A stretch of 64,000 nucleotides of DNA, from positions 66,648,501 to 66,712,500 of the forward strand of contig OY720349.1 of the NCBI GenBank assembly GCA_963082975.1, read 5' to 3'. The DNA is from Labia minor. Its lineage: Eukaryota > Arthropoda > Insecta > Dermaptera > Spongiphoridae. A program made the translations under genes and the position numbers. Position 1 is the stretch's first letter, and each line of letters begins with the position of its first letter. The notes below the pieces were generated by a model. That model searched no databases, had not been told where the DNA came from, and saw only the letters and a program-made list of their open reading frames with translations. Shown one piece after another: positions 42,701-57,195 of the stretch.

Positions 42701-45700
42701 ATGAAATTTTTAAAAATAAATAATAAATTCGTACATTTTACATCAGAAAAATATTAAAAAAATATATTATTGATATTTCTGATGAATAATTATTTTTTTA
42801 TGACGAAATCCTAGGGTCATCCTACGATGACGTTTCATAATTTTTACGGGAAAATTAAAAAATGAAATTTTTAAAAATAAATAATAAATTCGTTCATTTT
42901 ATTCATAAAAATATTGAAAAAATATATTATTGATATTTCTGAAGAATGATTATTTTTTTTCCGAAAACCTAGGGTCATCCTACGATGACCTTTCATAATT
43001 TTTACGGGAAAATTAAAAAATGAAATTTTTAAAAATAAATAATAAATTCGTTCATTTTACATCATATAAATATTAAAAAAATATATTATTGATATTTCTG
43101 ATGAATAATTATTTTTTTATACCGAAAACCTAGGGTCATCCTACGATGACCTTTCATAATTTTTTAGGTAAAATTAAAAAATGAAATGTTTTAAAAAAAA
43201 TAATAAATTCGTTCTGTTTACATCATAAAAATATTGAAAAAATATATTATTGATATTTCTGAAGAATAATTATTTTTTTTCCGAAAACCTAGGGTCATCC
43301 TACGATGACCTTTCATAATTTTTTAGGTAAAATTAAAAAATTAAATGTTTTAAATAAAATAATAAATTCGTTCATTTTACATCATAAAAATATTAAAAAA
43401 ATATATTATTGATATTCTGATGAATAATTATTTTATTATGCCGAACACCTAGGGTCATCCTACGATGACCTTTCATAATTTTTACGGGAAACTTAAAAAA
43501 TGAAATTTTTAAAAATAAATAATAAATTCGTTCATTTTACATCATATAAATATTAAAAAAATATATTATTGATATTTCTGATGAATAATTATTTTTTTAT
43601 GCCGAAAACCTAAGGTCATCCTACGATGACCTTTCATAATTTTTAAGGGAAAATTAAAATATGAACTTTTTAAAAATAAATAATAAATTCGTTCATTTAC
43701 CTTCATAAAAATATTAAAAAAATATATTATTGATATTTCTGATGAATAATTATTTTTTTATGCCGAAAACCTAGGGTCATCCTACGATGACCTATCATAA
43801 TTTTTTCGGTATAATTAAAAAATGAAATATTTTAAAAAAAATAATAAATTTGTACATTTTACATCAGAAAAATATTAAAAAAATATATTATTGATATTTC
43901 TGATGAATAATTATTTTTTTATGCCGAAAACCTAGGGTCATCCTAAGATGACCTTTCATAAATTTTACGGGAAACTTAAAAAATGAAATTTTTAAAAATA
44001 AATAATAAATTCGTTCATTTTACATCATTTAAATATTAAAAAAATATATTATTGATATTTCTGATGAATAATTATTTTTTTTCCGAAAACCTAGGGTCAT
44101 CCTACGATGACGTTTCATAATTTTTTCGGTAAAATTAAAAAATGAAATGTTTTAAAAAAAATAATAAATTCGTTCTGTTTACATCATAAAAATATTGAAA
44201 AAATATATTATTGATATTTTTGATGAATAATTATTTTTTTATGCCGAAAACCTAAGGTCATCCTACGATGAACTTTCATAATTTTTAAGGGAAAATTAAA
44301 ATATGAAATTTTTAAAAATAAATAATAAATTCGTTCATTTAACTTCATAAAAATATTAAAAAAATATATTATTGATATTTCTGATGAATAATTATTTTTT
44401 TATGCCGAAAACCTAGGGTCATCCTACGATGACCTTTCATAATTTTTTCGGTATAATTAAAAAATGAAATATTTTAAAAAAAATAATAAATTTGTACATT
44501 TTACATCAGAAAAATATTAAAAAAATATATTATTGATATTTCTGATGAATAATTATTTTTTTATGCCGAAAAACTAGGGTCATCCTACGATGACCTTTCA
44601 TAATTTTTACGGGAAAATTAAAAAATGAAATTTTTAAAAATAAATAATAAATTCGTACATTTTACATCAGAAAAATATTAAAAAAATATATTATTGATAT
44701 TTCTGATGAATAATTATTTTTTTATGACGAAATCCTAGGGTCATCCTACGATGACCTTTCATAATTTTTACGGGAAAATTAAAAAATGAAATTTTTAAAA
44801 ATAAATAAGAAATTGGTTCATTTTATTCATAAAAATATTAAAAAAATATATTATTGATATTTCTGATGAATAATTATTTTTTTATGCCGAAAACCTAGGG
44901 TCATCCTACGATGACCTTTCATAATTTTTACGGGAAAATTAAAAAATGAAATTTTTAAAAATAAATAATAAATTCGTACATTTTACATCATAAAAATATT
45001 AAAAAAATATATTATTGATATTTCTGATGAATAATTATTTTTTTATGCCGAAAACCTAGGGTCATCCTACGATGACCTTTCATAATTTTTACGGGAAAAT
45101 TAAAAAATGAAATTTTTAAAAATAAATAATAAATTCGTTCAGTTTACATCATAAAAATATTGAAAAAATATATTATTGATATTTCTGAAGAATAATTATT
45201 TTTTTTTCCGAAAACCTAGGGTCATCCTACGATGACCTTTCATAATTTTTACGGGAAAATTAAAAAATGAAATGTTTTAAAAATAAATAATAAATTCGTT
45301 TATATAACTTCATAAAAATATTAAAAAAAATATTATTGATATTTTTGATGAATAATTATTTTTTTATGCCGAAAACCTAGTGTCATCCTACGATGAGCTT
45401 TCATAATTTTTACGGGAAAATTAAACAATGAAATTTTTAAAAATAAATAATAAATTCGTTCATTTTACATCATATAAATATTAAAAAAATATATTATTGA
45501 TATTTTTGATGAATAATTATTTTTTTATACCGAAAACCTAGGGTCATCCTACGATGACCTTTCATAATTTTTAAGGGAAAATTAAAATATGAAATTTTTA
45601 AAAATAAATAATAAACTCGTTCATTTAACTTCATAAAAATATTAAAAAAAATATTATTGATATTTTTGATGAATAATTATTTTTTTATACCGAAAACCTA

Positions 45701-48300
45701 GGGTCATCCTACGATGACCTTTCATAATTTTTACGGGAAAATTAAAAAATGAAATTTTTAAAAATAAATAATAAATTCGTTCATTTTACATCATTTAAAT
45801 ATTAAAAAAATATATTATTGATATTTCTGATGAATAATTATTTTTTTTCCGAAAACCTAGGGTCATCCTACGATGACGTTTCATAATTTTTTCGGTAAAA
45901 TTAAAAAATGAAATGTTTTAAAAAAAATAATAAATTCGTTCTGTTTACATCATAAAAATATTGAAAAAATATATTATTGATATTTTTGATGAATAATTAT
46001 TTTTTTATGCCGAAAACCTAAGGTCATCCTACGATGAACTTTCATAATTTTTAAGGGAAAATTAAAATATGAAATTTTTAAAAATAAATAATAAATTCGT
46101 TCATTTAACTTCATAAAAATATTAAAAAAATATATTATTGATATTTCTGATGAATAATTATTTTTTTATGCCGAAAACCTAGGGTCATCCTACGATGACC
46201 TTTCATAATTTTTTCGGTATAATTAAAAAATGAAATATTTTAAAAAAAATAATAAATTTGTACATTTTACATCAGAAAAATATTAAAAAAATATATTATT
46301 GATATTTCTGATGAATAATTATTTTTTTATGCCGAAAAACTATGGTCATCCTACGATGACCTTTCATAATTTTTACGGGAAAATTAAAAAATGAAATTTT
46401 TAAAAATAAATAATAAATTCGTACATTTTACATCAGAAAAATATTAAAAAAATATATTATTGATATTTCTGATGAATAATTATTTTTTTATGACGAAATC
46501 CTAGGGTCATCCTACGATGACCTTTCATAATTTTTACGGGAAAATTAAAAAATGAAATTTTTAAAAATAAATAAGAAATTCGTTCATTTTATTCATAAAA
46601 ATATTAAAAAAATATATTATTGATATTTCTGATGAATAATTATTTTTTTATGCCGAAAACCTAGGGTCATCCTACGATGACCTTTCATAATTTTTACGGG
46701 AAAATTAAAAAATGAAATTTTTAAAAATAAATAATAAATTCGTACATTTTACATCATAAAAATATTAAAAAAATATATTATTGATATTTCTGATGAATAA
46801 TTATTTTTTTATGCCGAAAACCTAGGGTCATCCTACGATGACCTTTCATAATTTTTTCGGTAAAATTAAAAAATGAAATGTTTTAAAAAAAATAATAAAT
46901 TCGTTCTGTTTACATCATAAAAATATTGAAAAAATATATTATTGATATTTTTGATGAATAATTATTTTTTTATGCCGAAAACCTAAGGTCATCCTACGAT
47001 GAACTTTCATAATTTTTAAGGGAAAATTAAAATATGAAATTTTTAAAAATAAATAATAAATTCGTTCATTTAACTTCATAAAAATATTAAAAAAATATAT
47101 TATTGATATTTCTGATGAATAATTATTTTTTTATGCCGAAAACCTAGGGTCATCCTACGATGACCTTTCATAATTTTTTCGGTATAATTAAAAAATGATA
47201 TATTTTAAAAAAAATAATAAATTTGTACATTTTACATCAGAAAAATATTAAAAAAATATATTATTGATATTTCTGATGAATAATTATTTTTTTATGCCGA
47301 AAACCTAGGGTCATCCTACGATGACCTTTCATAATTTTTTAGGTAAAATTAAAAAATTAAATGTTTTAAATAAAATAATAAATTCGTTCATTTTACATCA
47401 TAAAAATATTAAAAAAATATATTATTGATATTTCTGATGAATAATTATTTTATTATGCCGAACACCTAGGGTCATCCTACGATGACCTTTCATAATTTTT
47501 ACGGGAAACTTAAAAAATGAAATTTTTAAAAATAAATAATAAATTCGTTCATTTTACATCATATAAATATTAAAAAAATATATTATTGATATTTCTGATG
47601 AATAATTATTTTTTTATGCCGAAAACCTAAGGTCATCCTACGATGACCTTTCATAATTTTTAAGGGAAAATTAAAATATGAACTTTTTAAAAATAAATAA
47701 TAAATTCGTTCATTTACCTTCATAAAAATATTAAAAAAATATATTATTGATATTTCTGATGAATAATTATTTTTTTATGCCGAAAACCTAGGGTCATCCT
47801 ACGATGACCTATCATAATTTTTTCGGTATAATTAAAAAATGAAATATTTTAAAAAAAATAATAAATTTGTACATTTTACATCAGAAAAATATTAAAAAAA
47901 TATATTATTGATATTTCTGATGAATAATTATTTTTTTATGCCGAAAACCTAGGGTCATCCTAAGATGACCTTTCATAATTTTTACGGGAAACTTAAAAAA
48001 TGAAATTTTTAAAAATAAATAATAAATTCGTTCATTTTACATCATTTAAATATTAAAAAAATATATTATTGATATTTCTGATGAATAATTATTTTTTTTC
48101 CGAAAACCTAGGGTCATCCTACGATGACGTTTCATAATTTTTTCGGTAAAATTAAAAAATGAATTGTTTTAAAAAAAATAATAAATTCGTTCTGTTTACA
48201 TCATAAAAATATTGAAAAAATATATTATTGATATTTCTGATGAATAATTATTTTTTTATGACGAAATCCTAGGGTCATCCTACGATGACCTTTCATAATT
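39799..48300. repeat. 8.5-kb tandem duplication, second copy (copy C, 53 monomers)
   Basis: From 36.9 to 39.66 kb the partner lies at a constant 8506 bp: gatgagctttc (36,891 and 45,397), actatggtc (37,833 and 46,339) and aatgaattgtttt (39,655 and 48,161). The unit length of 8506 bp is about 53 monomers. Copies B and C share gatgagc and actatgg, which copy A lacks. So C derives from B after B had split from A. Copy C keeps the monomers that B later lost. Confidence 0.82.
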
Positions 48301-51300
48301 TTTACGGGAAAATTAAAAAATGAAATTTTTAAAAATAAATAAGAAATTCGTTCATTTTATTCATAAAAATATTAAAAAAATATATTATTGATATTTCTGA
48401 TGAATAATTATTTTTTTATGCCGAAAACCTAGGGTCATCCTACGATGACCTTTCATAATTTTTACGGGAAAATTAAAAAATGAAATTTTTAAAAATAAAT
48501 AATAAATTCGTACATTTTACATCATAAAAATATTAAAAAAATATATTATTGATATTTCTGATGAATAATTATTTTTTTATGCCGAAAACCTAGGGTCATC
48601 CTACGATGACCTTTCATAATTTTTACGGGAAAATTAAAAAATGAAATTTTTAAAAATAAATAATAAATTCGTTCAGTTTACATCATAAAAATATTGAAAA
48701 AATATATTATTGATATTTCTGAAGAATAATTATTTTTTTTTCCGAAAACCTAGGGTCATCCTACGATGACCTTTCATAATTTTTACGGGAAAATTAAAAA
48801 ATGAAATGTTTTAAAAATAAATAATAAATTCGTTTATATAACTTCATAAAAATATTAAAAAAAATATTATTGATATTTTTGATGAATAATTATTTTTTTA
48901 TGCCGAAAACCTAGTGTCATCCTACGATGACCTTTCATAATTTTTACGGGAAAATTAAACAATGAAATTTTTAAAAATAAATAATAAATTCGTTCATTTT
49001 ACATCATATAAATATTAAAAAAATATATTATTGATATTTTTGATGAATAATTATTTTTTTATACCGAAAACCTAGGGTCATCCTACGATGACCTTTCATA
49101 ATTTTTAAGGGAAAATTAAAATATGAAATTTTTAAAAATAAATAATAAACTCGTTCATTTAACTTCATAAAAATATTAAAAAAAATATTATTGATATTTT
49201 TGATGAATAATTATTTTTTTATACCGAAAACCTAGGGTCATCCTACGATGACCTTTCATAATTTTTAAGGGAAAATTAAAATATGAAATTTTTAAAAATA
49301 AATAATAAATTCGTTCATTTAACTTCATAAAAATATTAAAAAAATATATTATTGATATTTCTGATGAATAATTATTTTTTTATGCCGAAAACCTAGGGTC
49401 ATCCTACGATGACCTTTCATAATTTTTTCGGTATAATTAAAAAATGAAATATTTTAAAAAAAATAATAAATTTGTACATTTTACATCAGAAAAATATTAA
49501 AAAAATATATTATTGATATTTCTGATGAATAATTATTTTTTTATGCCGAAAAACTAGGGTCATCCTACGATGACCTTTCATAATTTTTACGGGAAAATTA
49601 AAAAATGAAATTTTTAAAAATAAATAATAAATTCGTACATTTTACATCAGAAAAATATTAAAAAAATATATTATTGATATTTCTGATGAATAATTATTTT
49701 TTTATGACGAAATCCTAGGGTCATCCTACGATGACCTTTCATAATTATTACGGGAAAATTAAAAAATGAAATTTTTAAAAATAAATAAGAAATTCGTTCA
49801 TTTTATTCATAAAAATATTAAAAAAATATATTATTGATATTTCTGATGAATAATTATTTTTTTATGCCGAAAACCTAGGGTCATCCTACGATGACCTTTC
49901 ATAATTTTTACGGGAAAATTAAAAAATGAAATTTTTAAAAATAAATAATAAATTCGTACATTTTACATCATAAAAATATTAAAAAAATATATTATTGATA
50001 TTTCTGATGAATAATTATTTTTTTATGCCGAAAACCTAGGGTCATCCTACGATGACCTTTCATAATTTTTACGGGAAAATTAAAAAATGAAATTTTTAAA
50101 AATAAATAATAAATTCGTTCAGTTTACATCATAAAAATATTGAAAAAATATATTATTGATATTTCTGAAGAATAATTATTTTTTTTTCCGAAAACCTAGG
50201 GTCATCCTACGATGACCTTTCATAATTTTTACGGGAAAATTAAAAAATGAAATGTTTTAAAAATAAATAATAAATTCGTTTATATAACTTCATAAAAATA
50301 TTAAAAAAAATATTATTGATATTTTTGATGAATAATTATTTTTTTATGCCGAAAACCTAGTGTCATCCTACGATGACCTTTCATAATTTTTACGGGAAAA
50401 TTAAACAATGAAATTTTTAAAAATAAATAATAAATTCGTTCATCTTACATCATATAAATATTAAAAAAATATATTATTGATATTTTTGATGAATAATTAT
50501 TATTTTATACCGAAAACCTAGGGTCATCCTACGATGACCTTTCATAATTTTTAAGGGAAAATTAAAATATGAAATTTTTAAAAATAAATAATAAACTCGT
50601 TCATTTAACTTCATAAAAATATTAAAAAAAATATTATTGATATTTTTGATGAATAATTATTTTTTTATACCGAAAACCTAGGGTCATCCTACGATGACCT
50701 TTCATAATTTTTACGGGAAAATTAAAAAATGAAATTTTTAAAAATAAATAATAAATTCGTTCATTTTACATCATATAAATATTAAAAAAATATATTATTG
50801 ATATTTCTGATGAATAATTATTTTTTTATGTAGAAAACCTAAGGTCATCCTACAATGACCTTTCATAATTTTTACGGGAAAATTAAAATATAAAATTTTT
50901 AAAAATAAATAATAAATTCGTACATTTTACATCAGAAAAATATTAAAAAAATATATTATTGATATTTCTGATGAATAATTATTTTTATATGCCGAAAACC
51001 TAGGGTCATCCTACGATGACCTTTCATAATTTTTACGGGAAAATTAAAAAATGAAATTTTTAAAAATAAATAATAAATTCGTTCATTTTACATCATAAAA
51101 ATATTAAAAAAATATATTATTGATATTTCTGATGAATAATTATTTTTTTAATGCCGAAAACCTAGGGTCATCCTACGATGACCTTTCATAATTTTTACGG
51201 GAAAATTAAAAAATGAAATTTTTAGAAAATCAATAATAAATTCGTTCATTTTACATCATAAAAATATTAAAAAAATATATTATTCATATTTCTTACTAAA

Positions 51301-51505
51301 AATTATTTTTTTATGCCGAAACCTAGGGTCATCCTACGATGACCTTTCATAATTTTTACGGGAAAATTAAAAAATGAAATTTTTAAAAATAAATAATAAA
51401 TTCGTTCAGTTTACATCATAAAAATATTGAAAAAATATATTATTGATATTTCTGAAGAATAATTATTTTTTTTTCCGAAAACCTAGGGTCATCCTACGAT
51501 GACCT
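47000..51505. repeat. 4.5-kb tandem duplication, first copy
   Basis: Markers recur at 4498 bp: aaaactagggtc (49,553 and 54,051), cctagtgtc (50,360 and 54,858), tgtagaaaacc (50,831 and 55,329), tttttatatgccg (gccg at 50,991 and 55,489) and agaaaatcaat (51,224 and 55,722). Before about 49.26 kb the offset is 4178 bp, so this copy has lost about two monomers there. The original unit was about 4498 bp, 28 monomers. The left edge overlaps the end of the 8.5-kb unit because duplications are nested. Confidence 0.8.
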
Positions 51506-54500
51506 TTCATAATTTTTTAGGTAAAATTAAAAAATTAAATGTTTTAAATAAAATAATAAATTCGTTCATTTTACATCATAAAAATATTAAAAAAATATAT
51601 TATTGATATTTCTGATGAATAATTATTTTATTATGCCGAACACCTAGGGTCATCCTACGATGACCTTTCATAATTTTTACGGGAAACTTAAAAAATGAAA
51701 TTTTTAAAAATAAATAATAAATTCGTTCATTTTACATCATATAAATATTAAAAAAATATATTATTGATATTTCTGATGAATAATTATTTTTTTATGCCGA
51801 AAACCTAAGGTCATCCTACGATGACCTTTCATAATTTTTAAGGGAAAATTAAAATATGAACTTTTTAAAAATAAATAATAAATTCGTTCATTTACCTTCA
51901 TAAAAATATTAAAAAAATATATTATTGATATTTCTGATGAATAATTATTTTTTTATGCCGAAAACCTAGGGTCATCCTACGATGACCTATCATAATTTTT
52001 TCGGTATAATTAAAAAATGAAATATTTTAAAAAAAATAATAAATTTGTACATTTTACATCAGAAAAATATTAAAAAAATATATTATTGATATTTCTGATG
52101 AATAATTATTTTTTTATGCCGAAAACCTAGGGTCATCCTAAGATGACCTTTCATAATTTTTACGGGAAACTTAAAAAATGAAATTTTTAAAAATAAATAA
52201 TAAATTCGTTCATTTTACATCATTTAAATATTAAAAAAATATATTATTGATATTTCTGATGAATAATTATTTTTTTTCCGAAAACCTAGGGTCATCCTAC
52301 GATGACGTTTCATAATTTTTTCGGTAAAATTAAAAAATGAAATGTTTTAAAAAAAATAATAAATTCGTTCTGTTTACATCATAAAAATATTGAAAAAATA
52401 TATTATTGATATTTCTGATGAATAATTATTTTTTTATGACGAAATCCTAGGGTCATCCTACGATGACCTTTCATAATTTTTACGGGAAAATTAAAAAATG
52501 AAATTTTTAAAAATAAATAAGAAATTCGTTCATTTTATTCATAAAAATATTAAAAAAATATATTATTGATATTTCTGATGAATAATTATTTTTTTATGCC
52601 GAAAACCTAGGGTCATCCTACGATGACCTTTCATAATTTTTACGGGAAAATTAAAAAATGAAATTTTTAAAAATAAATAATAAATTCGTACATTTTACAT
52701 CATAAAAATATTAAAAAAATATATTATTGATATTTCTGATGAATAATTATTTTTTTATGCCGAAAACCTAGGGTCATCCTACGATGACCTTTCATAATTT
52801 TTACGGGAAAATTAAAAAATGAAATTTTTAAAAATAAATAATAAATTCGTTCAGTTTACATCATAAAAATATTGAAAAAATATATTATTGATATTTCTGA
52901 AGAATAATTATTTTTTTTTCCGAAAACCTAGGGTCATCCTACGATGACCTTTCATAATTTTTACGGGAAAATTAAAAAATGAAATGTTTTAAAAATAAAT
53001 AATAAATTCGTTTATATAACTTCATAAAAATATTAAAAAAAATATTATTGATATTTTTGATGAATAATTATTTTTTTATGCCGAAAACCTAGTGTCATCC
53101 TACGATGACCTTTCATAATTTTTACGGGAAAATTAAACAATGAAATTTTTAAAAATAAATAATAAATTCGTTCATTTTACATCATATAAATATTAAAAAA
53201 ATATATTATTGATATTTTTGATGAATAATTATTTTTTTATACCGAAAACCTAGGGTCATCCTACGATGACCTTTCATAATTTTTAAGGGAAAATTAAAAT
53301 ATGAAATTTTTAAAAATAAATAATAAACTCGTTCATTTAACTTCATAAAAATATTAAAAAAAATATTATTGATATTTTTGATGAATAATTATTTTTTTAT
53401 ACCGAAAACCTAGGGTCATCCTACGATGATCTTTCATAATTTTTACGGGAAAATTAAAAAATGAAATTTTTAAAAATAAATAATAAATTCGTTCATTTTA
53501 CATCATTTAAATATTAAAAAAATATATTATTGATATTTCTGATGAATAATTATTTTTTTTCCGAAAACCTAGGGTCATCCTACGATGACGTTTCATAATT
53601 TTTTCGGTAAAATTAAAAAATGAAATGTTTTAAAAAAAATAATAAATTCGTTCTGTTTACATCATAAAAATATTGAAAAAATATATTATTGATATTTTTG
53701 ATGAATAATTATTTTTTTATGCCCAAAACCTAAGGTCATCCTGCGATGAACTTTCATAATTTTTAAGGGAAAATTAAAATATGAAATTTTTAAAAATAAA
53801 TAATAAATTCGTTCATTTATCTTCATAAAAATATTAAAAAAATATATTATTGATATTTCTGATGAATAATTATTTTTTTATGCCGAAAACCTAGGGTCAT
53901 CCTACGATGACCTTTCATAATTTTTTCGGTATAATTAAAAAATGAAATATTTTAAAAAAAATAATAAATTTGTACATTTTACATCAGAAAAATATTAAAA
54001 AAATATATTATTGATATTTCTGATGAATAATTATTTTTTTATGCCGAAAAACTAGGGTCATCCTACGATGACCTTTCATAATTTTTACGGGAAAATTAAA
54101 AAATGAAATTTTTAAAAATAAATAATAAATTCGTACATTTTACATCAGAAAAATATTAAAAAAATATATTATTGATATTTCTGATGAATAATTATTTTTT
54201 TATGACGAAATCCTAGGGTCATCCTACGATGACCTTTCATAATTTTTACGGGAAAATTAAAAAATGAAATTTTTAAAAATAAATAAGAAATTCGTTCATT
54301 TTATTCATAAAAATATTAAAAAAATATATTATTGATATTTCTGATGAATAATTATTTTTTTATGCCGAAAACCTAGGGTCATCCTACGATGACCTTTCAT
54401 AATTTTTACGGGAAAATTAAAAAATGAAATTTTTAAAAATAAATAATAAATTCGTACATTTTACATCATAAAAATATTAAAAAAATATATTATTGATATT

Positions 54501-56003
54501 TCTGATGAATAATTATTTTTTTATGCCGAAAACCTAGGGTCATCCTACGATGACCTTTCATAATTTTTACGGGAAAATTAAAAAATGAAATTTTTAAAAA
54601 TAAATAATAAATTCGTTCAGTTTACATCATAAAAATATTGAAAAAATATATTATTGATATTTCTGAAGAATAATTATTTTTTTTTCCGAAAACCTAGGGT
54701 CATCCTACGATGACCTTTCATAATTTTTACGGGAAAATTAAAAAATGAAATGTTTTAAAAATAAATAATAAATTCGTTTATATAACTTCATAAAAATATT
54801 AAAAAAAATATTATTGATATTTTTGATGAATAATTATTTTTTTATGCCGAAAACCTAGTGTCATCCTACGATGACCTTTCATAATTTTTACGGGAAAATT
54901 AAACAATGAAATTTTTAAAAATAAATAATAAATTCGTTCATTTTACATCATATAAATATTAAAAAAATATATTATTGATATTTTTGATGAATAATTATTT
55001 TTTTATACCGAAAACCTAGGGTCATCCTACGATGACCTTTCATAATTTTTAAGGGAAAATTAAAATATGAAATTTTTAAAAATAAATAATAAACTCGTTC
55101 ATTTAACTTCATAAAAATATTAAAAAAAATATTATTGATATTTTTGATGAATAATTATTTTTTTATACCGAAAACCTAGGGTCATCCTACGATGACCTTT
55201 CATAATTTTTACGGGAAAATTAAAAAATGAAATTTTTAAAAATAAATAATAAATTCGTTCATTTTACATCATATAAATATTAAAAAAATATATTATTGAT
55301 ATTTCTGATGAATAATTATTTTTTTATGTAGAAAACCTAAGGTCATCCTACAATGACCTTTCATAATTTTTACGGGAAAATTAAAATATAAAATTTTTAA
55401 AAATAAATAATAAATTCGTACATTTTACATCAGAAAAATATTAAAAAAATATATTATTGATATTTCTGATGAATAATTATTTTTATATGCCGAAAACCTA
55501 GGGTCATCCTACGATGACCTTTCATAATTTTTACGGGAAAATTAAAAAATGAAATTTTTAAAAATAAATAATAAATTCGTTCATTTTACATCATAAAAAT
55601 ATTAAAAAAATATATTATTGATATTTCTGATGAATAATTATTTTTTTAATGCCGAAAACCTAGGGTCATCCTACGATGACCTTTCATAATTTTTACGGGA
55701 AAATTAAAAAATGAAATTTTTAGAAAATCAATAATAAATTCGTTCATTTTACATCATAAAAATATTAAAAAAATATATTATTCATATTTCTTACTAAAAA
55801 TTATTTTTTTATGCCGAAACCTAGGGTCATCCTACGATGACCTTTCATAATTTTTACGGGAAAATTAAAAAATGAAATTTTTAAAAATAAATAATAAATT
55901 CGTTCAGTTTACATCATAAAAATATTGAAAAAATATATTATTGATATTTCTGAAGAATAATTATTTTTTTTTCCGAAAACCTAGGGTCATCCTACGATGA
56001 CCT
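51505..56003. repeat. 4.5-kb tandem duplication, second copy
   Basis: This is the partner of 47.0-51.5 kb, in tandem. The copies part at 51,505 and 56,003, just after the hairpin box and its TTTCATAATTTTT tail, where one continues aggtaaaatt and the other acgggaaaatt. A private change, gcccaaaacctaagg with cctgcgatg (about 53.72 kb), marks this copy. Confidence 0.8.
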
Positions 56004-57195
56004 TTCATAATTTTTACGGGAAAATTAAAAAATGAAATGTTTTAAAAATAAATAATAAATTCTTTCATATAACTTCATAAAAATATTAAAAAAAATATTA
56101 TTGATATTTTTGATGAATAATTATTTTTTTATGCCGAAAACCTAGTGTCATCCTACGATGACCTTTCATAATTTTTACGGGAAAATTAAAAAATGAAATT
56201 TTTAAAAATAAATAATAAATTCGTTCATTTAACTTCATAAAAATATTAAAAAAATATATTATTGATATTTCTGATGAATAATTATTTTTTTATGCCGAAA
56301 ACCTAGGGTCATCCTACGATGACCTATCATAATTTTTTCGGTATAATTAAAAAATGAAATATTTTAAAAAAAATAATAAATTTGTACATTTTACATCAGA
56401 AAAATATTAAAAAAATATATTATTGATATTTCTGATGAATAATTATTTTTTTATGCCGAAAACCTAGGGTCATCCTAAGATGACCTTTCATAATTTTTAC
56501 GGGAAACTTAAAAAATGAAATTTTTAAAAATAAATAATAAATTCGTTCATTTTACATCATATAAATATTAAAAAAATATATTATTGATATTTCTGATGAA
56601 TAATTATTTTTTTTCCGAAAACCTAGGGTCATCCTACGATGACGTTTCATAATTTTTTCGGTAAAATTAAAAAATGAAATGTTTTAAAAAAAATAATAAA
56701 TTCGTTCTGTTTACATCATAAAAATATTGAAAAAATATATTATTGATATTTTTGATGAATAATTATTTTTTTATGCCGAAAACCTAAGGTCATCCTACGA
56801 TGAACTTTCATAATTTTTAAGGGAAAATTAAAATATGAAATTTTTAAAAATAAATAATAAATTCGTTCATTTAACTTCATAAAAATATTAAAAAAATATA
56901 TTATTGATATTTCTGATGAATAATTATTTTTTTATGCCAAAACCTAGGGTCATCCTACGATGACCTTTCATAATTTTTTAGGTAAAATTAAAAAATGAAA
57001 TGTTTTAAAAAAAATAATAAATTCGTTCTGTTTACATCATAAAAATATTGAAAAAATATATTATTGATATTTCTGAAGAATAATTATTTTTTTTCCGAAA
57101 ACCTAGGGTCATCCTACGATGACCTTTCATAATTTTTTAGGTAAAATTAAAAAATTAAATGTTTTAAAAAAAATAATAAATTCGTTCATTTTACA

